Shown here piece by piece: positions 40,868 through 51,448 of a stretch of DNA of 64,000 bases (positions are counted from its first letter, which is position 1; the number at the start of each line of letters is the position of its first letter). Under the pieces are notes generated by a model. The model worked only from the letters and a program-made list of their open reading frames with translations, searched no databases and had not been told where the DNA came from. Source of the stretch: Lunularia cruciata. Its lineage: Eukaryota > Streptophyta > Marchantiopsida > Lunulariales > Lunulariaceae. The stretch spans positions 22,942,501-23,006,500 of the forward strand of contig OX419761.1 in the NCBI GenBank assembly GCA_948567375.1, in the 5' to 3' direction. The position numbers and the translations under genes were made by a program.

Positions 40868-41323
40868 TATTCCCCCACCGCTAGTTGGTGACGTCCTCGT
40901 CGCCCGTGAAGCTTTGAATTCCTTGATGGCCATATGTGCATTTTGGAGGTGGGAAAGAGGTTCCCATGTGGCATCATGAAGGGGATACCCTTTCCAAAGG
41001 ACCTTGTACTCTGTATGTTGGCGACGGCCTTGTTGAATATGACAACGTGCAAGGATACGATCAACTTTGTACTCCTCATGATCATTGATAGGGACAGGCA
41101 AAGGAGGAGGTTGGACTCGAGAGGAAAAGGAAGAGGGGTTAGGAACAAAGGGTTTCAACTTGGAAACATGAAAGACATGATGGATACGCATGTGACAAGG
41201 CAAGGCAAGTCGATAAGCAACAAGAGAGACAATGTGGGTGATATCAAAGGGTCCTATCCAATTAGGAGCAAGTTTACAAACTTGAGTATCAAGTGGGAGA
41301 GGGAGGTTACTAGAAGAGAGCAT
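40802..41323 (-). pseudogene. CHR-1 integrase C-terminus with chromodomain
   Basis: 173 open codons. The integrase C-terminal SH3-like part (LAPNWIGPFDITHIV, HHVFHVSKLKPF) leads to a chromodomain at residues about 84-136 (nt 41074-40916). The chromodomain shows EEYKVDRIL, HTEYKVLWKGYP and ATWEPLSHLQNA. The aromatic positions expected for methyl-lysine binding (Tyr in EEYKV, Trp in LWKGY, Trp in TWEP) are intact. The frame reads past the domain into the LTR. In chromoviruses this module targets integration to particular histone marks; the mark recognised here cannot be read from sequence. Confidence 0.85.
40868..40880 (-). promoter_or_regulatory. CHR-1 polypurine tract
   Basis: On - CGGTGGGGGAATA directly abuts the 3' LTR, the expected place and composition of the plus-strand primer. 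Confidence 0.8.
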
Positions 41324-42641
41324 GACTTTATTGCCAACTTCAAAGGTGAGATCACGACGATGGTGGTCCGCATATTGTTTTTGGTGATTCTGAGCAACAA
41401 GAAGGTAAGACTTGGGATATAATGGTCAAGGATGTGGAAGTATGAGGAACTTGAGAGGGAGGGAGAGCAAGAAGAGAATTTGGAACAAGTGGATCTTGGC
41501 CAAAATTGAGAAAGAAGGGAGAAAATCCGGTGCTTGCCTGTTTGGAATTGTTGTAGGCAAATTCTGCAGTTGCAAGACATTCATCTTAGTTGGTATGGTG
41601 GACATTGACAAAGGCCCGCAACATATCCTCCAATGTACGATTGGCGCGTTTGGTTTGTCCATCAGTTTGAGGATGATAGGCCGTGGACAAAGCAAGCTTG
41701 GTGCCGAGTATTTAGAAGAGTGCTTGCCAAAACTTCCTGGTAAATCGAGGATCACGGTCGGAGATGAGTACATGTGGCATCCCATGATGCTTGAAGACAT
41801 TGTCAAAGTAGATTTGCGCTAAGGTTGGAGCATCCACGGTATCACAGGTTGGTGCTAAGTGGATTTGCTTACTAAGCTTATCCACAAACACCACGATTGC
41901 GGTGTGTCCTTGTTTTGTCTTTGGCAAGGATGTGATGAGATCTAAGCTCACATGCTCCCAACAAGTGGATGGAATGGCGAGTGGTTGAAGGAGTCCACTT
42001 GGCTTCTGGTTGCTGGCCTTGTTCCGTTGGAAACTCTCACATGATCAGACAAAGTCTTGAACATCTCGTGTCATGTTGGGCCACCACCATTGGCATTGGA
42101 GGGTGCCCACGGTCTTGTCTACTCCTATGTGGCCAACTATTGGTAAATCATGGGCTTCTTGAAGACGCAGAAGTCAAAGATCACCTTTGGCTGGAACATA
42201 GATCTGGTCTGCATGGAATAAAATGCCTTCCTTGAAGGAGAAGGTGTTGTACTCCTTGTCGCATGCTGTCAGACAACCGTGTACCATTTGGAAGAAGGGA
42301 TCTTGTTGTAGAGCTGATTGAAACTCATTATGGACCTTAGGGTCAATGGACACCGTTGTAATTGCCGCCGTGATGAGAAGAAGATCCTTCAAATCAGGTC
42401 ATCGTGATAGAGCATCGGGGATGACATGGAACCAACCTGGTTTGTACTCAAGTTTGATGTCAAACAATTGGAGTTGCTCTTCCCATTGATGATGCCAACT
42501 CTTCATGTGCTCCAAGTGTAAGGTCTGCAACAATGGCTTGTGATCAGTTCACATGATCACTTGTTTCCCCAAGAGATAATGCCTCCATACCTTAGTGGCA
42601 TATACCATTGCAAGTTGTTCTTGATCTTGAGCAGAGTAATT
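41324..42641 (-). pseudogene. CHR-1 RNase H end and integrase, broken
   Basis: After the stop the RNase H continues (QEQLAMVYATKVWRHYLLG, then WTDHKPLLQ) and ends in a DALSR-like box. Open pieces at 42392-42174 and 41951-41712 hold the linker and the integrase catalytic core (SLDLITSLPKTKQG with the first Asp, ISDRDPRF with the second, [18 protein letters not shown] with the Glu). The HHCC zinc region precedes it around 42170-42040. TGA and TAG/TAA stops occur after QDFV, ALF and HTN. Integrase joins the DNA copy to the host. Confidence 0.8.
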
Positions 42642-42644
42642 TCT

Positions 42645-43226
42645 TTAAGCTATATTTAGTTGGCGAGACACAAAGGCAATAGGATGTAGTCCATCTGGAA
42701 ATTCTTGTTGCAACACAACTCCAATTGCAAAGTTAGAAGCATCAAAATCAACCACACAAGGTAGTTGAGGATCATATGGTTGAAGAATAGGTCTTGAAGA
42801 CACCATATGCTTTAACTTCTGGAATGCTTCTTCATGCTTGGTGGTCCACTGGAAGCTCGAGTTCTTTCCCAAGAGGTCAGTCAATGGTGCAACCACGTGA
42901 GTATAATAGTGGATGAACCGTCGGTAAAAACTGGCCAATCCATTGAATGCTCGTACTTCTGTAGCATCTTTTGGGGTAGGCCAATCAGTAATGGCCTTGA
43001 TCTTCTCTTCTTCCATCTTGATCCCCTCTGATGAGATCTTATGACCCAAGAAGGTAACCTCCTTCTGCCAAAAAGCACACTTTGACTTCTTGCAGTAAAA
43101 TTTCCATTGTCGTAGTCGCCTTAGGACTTCTTGCACATGATTCATGTGTTCTGCCTCTGTCCTGCTATAGATTAAGATATCATCTAAGAACACCACCACA
43201 GACCGATCCAATAGTCCTTCCAACAC
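42645..43226 (-). pseudogene. CHR-1 C-terminal reverse transcriptase and RNase H start
   Basis: This frame continues directly after the TAG. VVVFLDDILIYS holds the catalytic Asp pair at about 43184-43179, followed by the thumb-connection block (KCAFWQKEVTFLGHKIS, IKAITDWPTPKDATEVRAFNG, FYRRFI) and the start of RNase H with VVDFDASNFAIGVVLQ, where the Asp of FDAS is the first metal ligand. It stops at a TAA after RQLNIA (42642-42644). Residues needed for catalysis are present, so the damage is confined to stops. Confidence 0.85.
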
Positions 43227-44450
43227 CTAATGCATCTGATCTATGAAGATTACTGGAGCATTAGTGAGTCCGAAAGGTAGAACTCTCCACTCAAAATGTC
43301 CATACCTTGTGCAAAAAGCAGTTTTTTGCACGTCCTCTCCTTCAATAGGAATTTGCCAATAGCCGCTACAAAGATCCAGCTTGGAAAAGTAGCATGCTCC
43401 ACTTAGTTGATCAAGCAGGTCATCAATCCGAGGCAAGGGATATGCATTCTTCATGGTTTGCTTATTGAGTCCATGGTAATCAATACAGAAACAAAGTCCT
43501 CCATCCTTCTTTGGAACAAATAGTACCGGTGCTCCCCAAGGAGAGGTACTATGTTGTATGAAATCCTTCTCCAACAACTCTGTAAGTGTTGTTTGCAACT
43601 CCTCCAACTCCTTTGGTGAGAGCTGATAGATTGGTCTACTCACTAGAGTACTCCCTGGCAATAACTTGATCTTGAAGGGCATACCTCGATCAGAGGGTAA
43701 TCCCTTCGGCAGATCATCCGAGAACACATTTGAAAACTCCTGAACTATCCAATCAACCATTGCTTGATGCGGCACTTGGCCTTCCTCAGATTGTTCTTGT
43801 GCAATTGGCTTGATCCACACCGCGAATACAGACTTATCTTCCTCCAAAGCTTGCTCTATGGCTGCTTCATTAACAAACTTCCCTTCTAGGAACTCATCTC
43901 TCTTCCAAGCTTGTTCCATGGTTGCCTTCTTGGCAAACTTCCCATCTTGGGACTCATCTCCCTTCCAGATTTGCTCTATGGCTACCTTCTTGACAAACTT
44001 CCCATCTTGGGACCGACTATTCTTAGGTGTCTTACTCAGAGGCGCCAGACAACCTAATTGGAAATTCCTACCTTGGTGTTGTACTTGAATTTGGCGTCGA
44101 GTCCAATCAAATTGAACCTTATGACATTCAAGCCAAGGTAGACCCATAATGATATCATAGTGTAGAGGTGCCACTACAAACCTCATACACTCCAAATACT
44201 CCTTCCCAATCTTGAAGGTAATAGGATGCAAGGTGCGGAATGCAGAACCCTTTCTACCATTCGCCATCATCAAACTACTTCCAATCACTGGCTTGATAAG
44301 AATACCCAATTCCTTTGCTACTTGCATAGACATGCAATTCTCTGAACTTCCAGAATCAACCAAAATTCTACAACCCCAATTAGATATCATACCTTGCAAG
44401 TGAAGTAGACTTGCATAGGTCGAGCCTTCAATCCTATTGGAACGAATCAA
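43227..44450 (-). pseudogene. CHR-1 protease and N-terminal reverse transcriptase
   Basis: The 407-codon frame starts with an aspartic protease ([12 protein letters not shown], the D-S-G catalytic motif, about residues 31-42). A linker then carries three near-identical repeats around [30 protein letters not shown] and [17 protein letters not shown] fingers and palm follow, with the FVPKKDGG block, [27 protein letters not shown] (first catalytic Asp) and LPFGLTNAP. It ends at a TAG (43227-43229) just before the FLDD box. The same codon is a TAG in CHR-2. The threefold linker repeat is an odd lineage-specific expansion; its role is unknown. Confidence 0.85.
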
Positions 44451-44476
44451 GCTCCCAGTAGGCGGCTCAAAATCTC

Positions 44477-45316
44477 CTACTGGGATTCCTTGTTTCCCTG
44501 ATCATTCCGCTCCACAACCTCCACTTGGGCAACTTGTCGAGGTTGTCCATTCTTGAGTGGACATTCAACAATGCGATGCCCCAATTGGTGACAATAAAAA
44601 CAACCTCCATTTTTTCGTAATTTTTCTCTATTTGATGTGCCAAGTGGTCTTCGTTGGATAGCATCAATCTCCATTGATACTGGTTCTTCCACTTGTGGTA
44701 TTGGTAGGCTTTGTGTAGGTTGAGGTCGAGACCAAGTTGTTGCAACCAAGGAATCAAAACGCTCAGCCAATTGCATGGCTTCTTCTATGTTCTGTGGCTC
44801 CCGCATGGTCACCTCTAATTTGGTTCGTGACTTCAATCCTTGCACAAATCGATCTAGAACTTCATTTTATTGGATATCTGGAATCTGCATGATGATGTTC
44901 TAAAATTGTGTGATGTAGCTTCTCACTGAGCCAATCTGCCTCAACTCCGCCAATTTATCTCGTGCGGCTCGGGTGGCATTTATAGTTTGAAATTGACCAA
45001 GTATTGCATCCTTGAATTCTGCCCATGTTGAAATCGGTGTAACAATTTGTCGTTCAGCTCTTTCTACTCGGAATCGCCACCAAAGTTTTGCCACGCCATC
45101 TAATTGGCTAGAAGCCAAGAGAATTTGTTTCCGCTTGTCTTGAAGATTGGTGGCTTCAAAGTAACATTTGCAGTCAAATAAAAAATTCTCCACTGTGCCT
45201 AGAAGATTCTTGCCTTCAAACACCTTGGGTTTTGGAAATCGAATGTGATCTTCTCTATCCCAAACTGGTGCTCTGTCTATCTGTTCTTGTCGTTGCTGGT
45301 CTCGTTCATCCAACAA
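44477..45316 (-). pseudogene. CHR-1 gag, broken by stops
   Basis: The first open part (45316-44900) is a retrotransposon gag capsid domain. Typical features are the FPKPKVFEGKN start, WW-containing KLWWRF block, and INATRAARDKLAELRQ. A TAG then interrupts at the end of ITQF (44897-44899), and a TAA follows a little further on. The second open part (44845-44477) holds the nucleocapsid knuckle CFYCHQLGHRIVEC, which has C-x2-C-x4-H-x4-C spacing. Gag would form particles around element RNA. The TAG also occurs at the same codon in CHR-2. The pol frame that follows is shifted relative to gag. Confidence 0.85.
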
Positions 45317-45635
45317 TTGAGTAAGATGCTCAATTTATTATTGCATTGCAAGGATAACATCCGGTATTGCCGCCATTGCTACTACTCTATTCTACTACTC
45401 TCAATTTATCTAATTGATTAACACATAGATACGACACGTCCACCTTTCTCCATAAGTTACAACTGGAAGTATCAAGGGTTCCTCTAACACGGTGATCATA
45501 TGTAGAAAATCCTGCCCAAAGCGCGAGGTGATGAATTGTGTGAAACGATGCTTTGGTAATATTTGGACATGAAAGTCCCAATGGTTTGGCGGAAGTGGAT
45601 TTGGTGGTCCATAAATTCTATTCTTGCTCATTCTT

Positions 45636-45647
45636 GCTCTGATACCA
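45636..45647 (-). promoter_or_regulatory. CHR-1 primer binding site (initiator tRNA-Met)
   Basis: On - the sequence TGGTATCAGAGC lies one base inside the 5' LTR. This is the standard plant retrotransposon site complementary to the 3' end of initiator methionine tRNA, which primes minus-strand DNA synthesis. Confidence 0.9.
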
Positions 45648-45648
45648 A

Positions 45649-46071
45649 TATAAAAGACCAAAACCGAGGAGAGAAATAGGAGAATGGAACCTCACATTGG
45701 GACACTTGAATGAGGGAAAACTCCAAATGCCTAGCATGAGCTTCGGCTTTGGTATTAATAGATAGCATACAAGACCCATGAAGCTTCTCAAGAAGCTTCC
45801 TTGAGCCGCTTTCTTGGAGTGCAAGCCAAGTTAACCAAGAAGCTTCTCAAGAAGCTTTCTTCTAGAAGCCGCCTACTTGGAGTGCAAGCTAAGCTAGTTA
45901 GAAGCTTCTAGAAGCTTCTTTCTAGAAGCTACTTGCTTAGGGCGTAAGTTAACTAGTTGGGAAGCTTCCCAAGAAGCTTCTTAGATACTTCTAGAATATT
46001 CTAGGCTATTTTGTCTTATTCTCTACTTTGTAAGCCCGACTAACTTTGTCGCTAAACTCCATATTGTTACA
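45649..46071 (-). repeat. CHR-1 5' LTR
   Basis: 423 bp, the transcription-starting LTR of the element on -. Its inner end reads TA instead of the canonical CA, a C-to-T type change that would impair integration of a new copy. It carries the same GAAGCTTC arrays as the 3' LTR. Confidence 0.95.
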
Positions 46072-46076
46072 TTGAA
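46072..46076. repeat. Target site duplication of CHR-1, right copy
   Basis: TTGAA directly after the terminal TTGTTACA of the element. Matches 40440-40444. Confidence 0.95.
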
Positions 46077-46279
46077 TGTTACCCTTTCTCCTAATGTAGT
46101 TTTCATAGTTAGAGTTACATTAGTAGGTGGTTCTTGGTGGTGGTGCTTAGTGGTTACTATTGTGGTTTGGAGCATATTGTCATGATGTAGTTCTTTAGGG
46201 ATTCTAAAGGAGATTTACTATAGTACATAATGGGTTTACACGGAGTTGCACTTGATATCAGCCCATATCTCAAGTCCTA

Positions 46280-47414
46280 ATGAAGGAGGAGAATGGTCCT
46301 AGTTTGGAGTTTGACACAATAGCTGATTTAATTGGGAGTGCACATGGTGTCTTTGCAATGTTGTTGTATGACATGGACAAAATTTATAAGGCCTCTAGAG
46401 GCCCCAAGCATTAATCTAGTGCAATGGATACAATTGAATTGGATGACTTCATCCAAGAGGAGTTTGATGGTTGATGTGATATGTAGTAGATGCAGAACAT
46501 GACTTTGTTTACACCCTTCATTGCATAGAAGGGATTGTTCTAGCACTTAAAGGGTCCACCAATGGATGACTACTATGAATTCAAGAGAGCTTAGAGGAGA
46601 TTGAGCTATGTAGATGATATTGGTCTCCAAACTACATTTCCATCACTTTAGGTTTGGTTTCTAAGGGTAGATTGGCAATAACCATGAGTTTTATCTCTAA
46701 TAGCATTGGTGTATCTAGTAGATGTACATTAGTTGGTGATGGTGATACTACGAGTGAAAGTACTATTGTAAGAAGTGATACAATATTTGGGTTTAACCCC
46801 ATGGTGGAGTTCTTCTAGTGCTTGAGGTAGAACTATCAAGGAGTGTAGATTGACAAGCTAAATAACCTACAAGAGTTCCAATGGAAGGTTAGAGAGAGCC
46901 TAAGTGAGGCATACAATTGCATTGGACAACTAATCAATATCACTCAAAGAGTTATTGAGGCCCAAACAATCTAGTTTTAGTATGAGATCTTGGGAAAGGA
47001 ATTGCAATGAAGAGTACATGATATTATGTTATTATAGGCTACCTCACCTACTTTGGTGATGGTTCTTAGTTTGGTTGAGCATATTAAGCTCAACATGGTA
47101 GAGGAGAGAGTATTGACATCTAGATTTGGTAGGGAGATCTCATCCACAACTATTACTTCTTCTAGAATGCAACAGAGTGCATCACATTGTGTTGGCTCCC
47201 AAGAGTAGAGTGGACAACCCAGATATTATGAGTGAGTGGAAGGCCTAGTGCAACTAGACCCTCACCTTCATTTTTGGGTTTCTAGCAACCAATGAGTGGT
47301 GGTGTTATTTGTTGGACTTATGGTGGACCTCACCATAAGAGAGAGTACACTTAAGGTAGTGGACATGATACCTTTGGTACATCATAATCAACCCAAAGAC
47401 AATGTGACCATTGC
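46280..47414 (+). pseudogene. GYP-A gag (capsid and zinc knuckles), broken
   Basis: Decayed gag on +. A capsid-like segment (about 46850-47120) reads through stops with landmarks such as ESLSEAYNCIGQL, RVIEAQ and VEHIKLNMVEERV. It is followed by a knuckle-like CWTYGGPHHKREY at about 47310 and the start of a second knuckle, QCDHC, at 47398-47414. The frame is cut by CHR-2 exactly after this second cysteine pair. Gag would package element RNA. Many stops at former Gln/Trp codons show long inactivity. Confidence 0.6.
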
Positions 47415-47913
47415 TATAAAAGACCTAGGAGAGAAATAGGAGAATGGAAGATCAAAGATCATATTGGGACTCTTGAATGAAAGAAACTCCAAATGACTAA
47501 CATGAGCTTAGGCTTTGGTATTTATAGGGAAGTATATAAGGCTTTTGAGAAGCTTCTCAAGAAGCTTCCTAAAAACCACTTACTTGGAGTGCAAGCCAAG
47601 TTAATCGGGAAGCTTCTCAAGAAGCTTCATTTTAGAAGCCATCTACTTGGCATGCAAGCTAAGCTAGCCAAGAAGCTTCCTTTTAGAAGCCACCTACTTG
47701 GTATGCAAGCTAAACTAGCCAAGAAGCTTCTTGTATACTTCCCTATAAATACCAAAGCTTCTCAAGAAGCCTTTTCCTTGGCATGCACATTACCCAACAC
47801 TTAGAAGGTACCAAGTAGCTTCCTAGATACCTTTAGAATATTCTTAGCTAATTTAGCCTTTTTGTTGCTTTATTAGTCTTGACTCACTCATTGGTAAGCT
47901 CCATATTCTTACA
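47415..47913 (-). repeat. CHR-2 3' LTR
   Basis: 499 bp from TATAAAAGACC to ATTCTTACA as read on +. It is clearly similar to the partner LTR at 52006-52459 but carries about 40 extra bases that duplicate a CCCTATAAATACCAAAGCTTC segment. It holds several GAAGCTTC modules. Confidence 0.85.
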
Positions 47914-49649
47914 TATTCTTACACTGCTAGTTGGTGACTTCCTCATCACTAAGGAAGCTTCAAACTCCTAGATAGCCATTTGTGCATTTTGGAGAGAAAT
48001 AGATTCCCAAGTGGCATCATGAAGAGGATACCCTTTCCAAAGGACTTTGTACTCTATATGTTGTTGGCAGCCTTGTTAAATGTAACAATATGCAAGGATA
48101 AAATCAACTTCATACTCCTCATGATCATTGATAGGGACGAAAGGAGGATGAGGTTGGACACAAGAGGAAAAAAGGAACAAAGGGTTTCAATTTGAGAACG
48201 TGAAAAATAGGGTGGATTTGTATATGACAAGACAAGGCAAGTTGATAAGCAACAAGAGAAATGATTTGGGTGATATCAAATGCTCCTATCCAATTAGGAG
48301 CAAGTTTATGAACTTGGGTATCAAGTGGGAGGAGTAGGTTACTAAAGGAAAGTATGACCTTATCATCAAGTTGAAACGTGAGATCACGATGATGGTGGTC
48401 CGTATATTCTTTTTGACAATTTTGAGCAACAAAGAGATGAGATTTGGCTCATTGGAAGGATTGAGATATGGTAATCAAGAAGGCTAAAGTACAAGGGACA
48501 TTAGATGGAAGAGGAGAAAGAATAGAATCTGGAACAAGTGGATCTTGGCCAAAATTAAGGAAGAAAAGAGAGAATCCAATGCTTGCATGTTTGGAATCAT
48601 TGTAGGCAAACTTAACAATTGCAAGACATTCATCCTAATTGGTATAGTGAACATTGACAAAGGCACAAAGCATATACTCCAAGGTGCAATTTGCATGTTT
48701 GGTTTGTCCATCAGTTTGAGGATGATAGGCTCTGGACAAAGCAAGCTTGGTGCCGAGTATTTGGAAGAGCGCTTGCCAAAATTGTCTAGTGAATCAAGGA
48801 TCACAATCAGAGATAAGTACACAAGGCATCCCATGATGCTTGAAGACATTGTCAAAGTAGATCTAGGCCAATGTTGGAGCATCCATAGTATCAAAGGTTG
48901 GCACAAAATGGATTTGCTTACTAAGCTTATCTACAAACACCATGATTGTTATGTGACCTTGCTTTGTCTTGAGTGAGGATGTGATGAGATCTAGGCTCAC
49001 ATGTTCCTATCAAGCAAATGGAATAGGGAGTGGTTGAAGGAGTCCACTTGATTTTTGGTTGTTGGTCTTGTTGCATTGGTAGCTTCCAGAAGATTGGAAA
49101 AACTCACAAACATCTTGTGCCATGTTGGGCCACCACCATTAGTGTTGTAGGGTACCCAAGGTCTTGTCCACACCCATGTGACTAGCAATTGGTAAGTCAT
49201 GAGCTTCTTGAAGGCACACAAGTTGAAGATCATCCTTGGCTAGAATATAGATCTAGTTCTCATAAAATAGAAGGACTTCCTTGAAGGAGAAGGTGTTTTA
49301 CTCCTTGTTGCATGCTAGAAGATGACCTTGTATCATCTAAAAGAAGGGATTTTGTTATAAAGCTATCCTAAACTTGGTTTGGGCTTTGGAGTTGATTAAC
49401 ACTATCATAATTGCCGCTATGATGAGAAGAAGAGACTTCACATCAGGTCTTTGTGATAGAGCATCAGTGATGACATGGAACAAACCGGGTTTGTTCTCAA
49501 ATTTGAGGTCAAACAATTGTAGTTGTTCCTCCTATTGATGATATTGACTCTTCATGTGCTCCAAATGCAATGTCTACAATGAGGGTTTGTGATTAGTTCA
49601 CATGATCACTTGTTTTCCCAAGAGATAATGCCTCCATACCTTGGTGATA
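47415..49649 (-). mobile_element. CHR-2 distal half (3' LTR to RNase H), separated by inversion
   Basis: A chromovirus related to CHR-1, reading on - from within RNase H (TKVWRHYLLG equivalent, near 49640) through integrase and the chromodomain region to its 3' LTR (47415-47913). Many stops and frameshifts. It ends abruptly at TGATA (49645-49649). The rest of the same element lies at 52006-56093 in the opposite orientation, and the missing codons continue there without loss. Insertion point: the second zinc knuckle of GYP-A gag. Confidence 0.85.
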
Positions 49650-51448
49650 GTATGTTGAAGCTTGGAGCAATGCTCATCCAACAAGATGAATGAGGGAGAA
49701 ATGAGTTTGTTGTGCCCTATGCTAGTCACTCTAACAATTTAGTGGAGGCTAAGTATAGTTCATAGGGAGTGCTTGGCAGTAGTGTGGGAAATAGTTAGAT
49801 TCCAATATTACCTATTTGATAACCATTTCACTCTAATTATTTATCAACTAGTGAAGTGGTTGACGGATTTTGACAAGCTTTCAAGGAAACTTGCACAATG
49901 GGCTTTGATTTTATAAGAATATGATTTCACAATTATTCATAGACCTAGAGTGGTGAACTATGATATCAATGGGTTGAGTAGAAAACCCATGTCCCAATAG
50001 TAAGATCTAGTTGGAGCACAATCTACAAAAATTATACACCAACCAGATTTTCACCATTCCTAAGGGAGAAGATAACCTAGACTATGAATCACCAAAACTG
50101 GGAATGTAGCTCCATGCGCATGTGTGCCCAAAGCACTATGGCTTAAATCTCATGACTTGGGTGACCTATGACCATGAGGATTTTGACTACCCAATGGGTG
50201 CCCCACCCTTGAAGTTGGGAATTAGCACTTTGGAGCAAGCATTGTTAGGTGGACCGGCGGGTGAGCATTGGTGCCACTTGATTGATGTCCAAGTGCCAAT
50301 GCCGGCATGGACTAGAGATTTTGCATGGTAAGACAAATGAGAAGATTGTGCCAAGTTGGCATGCACTTACCTTTGTATCTATATTTCTAAGGCTTTGATA
50401 GTATCTCTCTCAATACAAACAAGAAGAATTATTGAGGTCTTAGATCCAAAGGGTGGAGATATTGGTACATATTAATGAGACATTCATGATGATATCTTAG
50501 TGAAGGATATTTTTACATTGGTGTTGTGGATGGCACAATTGGTGCCAAGGAGAGAGATAGTGTCCTTGAGCAAGCCAAGCAATTTGGAGATCAAATACCT
50601 TCTTTGTGTATGAGATGATGGTAGAGTGCAATTAGTACCACTTCCATCTCAAAGACCACAAGTGGTACATCATATTCATGAGGAGTTATGAAAATTTGGA
50701 GTAAAGCATACATTAGCTTACTCTAGAGTCATTATTGGTGGCATGATATATAGACCAATCTACAATAGTTTGTTGCTACATGTGTGATTTGTGATCAAGT
50801 TAAAGCATCATTCAATGCTACCATGCCACAATTACACCCATTGCTTATTATCTTCAGAGTGCATGAGGTTTTGCCTTATGGAATCCTTATGTTGGAAGAT
50901 GTGATGGTGTTGTTTGGAAGAGTCATGGGCACAATTTTCTACCATACCACCTCCCAAACATTGATGACACTATGGATCCAAGCTTGGCAATTGTACATGC
51001 ATGCTTCTAGTGTACGTTATGTGACTCTTTTGGTGGAGCTGCTATTATATTGGTGTGTGATAGTTGTCTAAGAAGATGGCATATAACATGTTTGACTTCT
51101 CCTCTCAAACAGGTTCCTCAAGAACAATAATTATGTCCTTGATGTACTTGAGATATAGCTAGTTCACTCTGTATATGATTTAGATTGCAAACATATGACT
51201 AGTGATGGAGCTTGATAGCACCTAACCTTTTGATCTTTGCCCACCATAGGGCATATCATATACTTGGAGTAGATGGCAATTTGGAGTTAGAGTGACATAA
51301 CCATCAACTAGAGGCAATTGTGATACTTTAAAGTTTATGCATGACTTCTATATGAGTTGTGCTTCTATAACATATGATGTTGTTAGTGACGTATGTTGTG
51401 TAGTGAAGTATATATGAAAAAAAATTGTCATGATATTTGTGACACCAA
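49645..51448 (+). pseudogene. GYP-B RNase H, integrase zinc region and C-terminal PHD finger (broken)
   Basis: The RNase H begins mid-domain with LGAMLIQQDE. It continues through ECLAVVW, FRYYLF-like FQYYLFDNHFTLI, KLAQWALIL and ends in NYDINGLSRKP. An integrase zinc-binding region follows at about 50640-50830 (VHHIHEEL, FGVKHTL, then ICDQVKASFNATMPQLHPL in a shifted frame). The catalytic core is missing: the sequence jumps near 50850 to a linker (RVHEVLPYGILMLE), then to a PHD finger (51011-51145). Its N-terminal RT lies at 56094-57240 on the other strand. Stops and frameshifts make it non-functional. Confidence 0.75.
51011..51145 (+). pseudogene. PHD zinc finger at the C-terminus of GYP-B pol
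   Basis: In one frame the ligands are Cys 51011, Cys 51020, Cys 51056, Cys 51065, His 51080, Cys 51089, Cys 51134 and Cys 51143. The pattern is C-x2-C-x11-C-x2-C-x4-H-x2-C-x14-C-x2-C, a complete C4-H-C3 PHD signature, with WH before the histidine and a PL..VP segment after it. Two in-frame stops fall in the last 15 residues, one at the position usually held by Trp. PHD fingers read histone H3 tails, so by analogy with chromodomains it may have guided integration. I recall similar C-terminal PHD fingers in gypsy polyproteins of land plants but cannot verify that here. Confidence 0.75.

Larger units (their letters stand above)
40445..46071 (-). mobile_element. CHR-1: nearly complete Ty3/gypsy chromovirus
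   Basis: 5,627 bp bounded by two LTRs (40445-40867 and 45649-46071) and flanked by an exact 5-bp duplication TTGAA (40440-40444, 46072-46076). Order on -: 5' LTR, initiator-Met primer site, gag, protease, RT, RNase H, integrase, chromodomain, polypurine tract, 3' LTR, as in plant chromoviruses. The LTRs differ at about 11 of 423 positions by eye count, so this is the youngest insertion here. Gag and pol are broken by a handful of stops, mostly interpretable as C-to-T or G-to-A changes. It is inserted in GYP-A and possibly mobilisable only in trans. Confidence 0.95.
38098..47414 (+). mobile_element. GYP-A: old Ty3/gypsy element, 5' part, interrupted by CHR-1
   Basis: The order on + is an LTR-like repeat (38098-38506), a long non-coding leader with tandem repeats (to 40439), the CHR-1 insertion (40445-46071), then gag remains (46280-47414). 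It is cut off inside the second gag zinc knuckle by CHR-2. The missing knuckle end appears on the other side of CHR-2 at 51855-52005, in inverted orientation because of the rearrangement described in the findings. Its pol is not visible in this window as a separate copy. The gag is full of stops, so the element is old. Confidence 0.6.

Noticed and set aside
40934-41822. Long + strand frames (162 and 136 codons) opposite CHR-1
   Set aside because: They are antisense shadows of the - strand integrase and chromodomain regions, which carry clear family motifs.
43810-44088. + strand 92-codon frame with internal repeats
   Set aside because: It is antisense to the threefold repeat in the CHR-1 protease-RT linker; the repetition comes from the sense strand.
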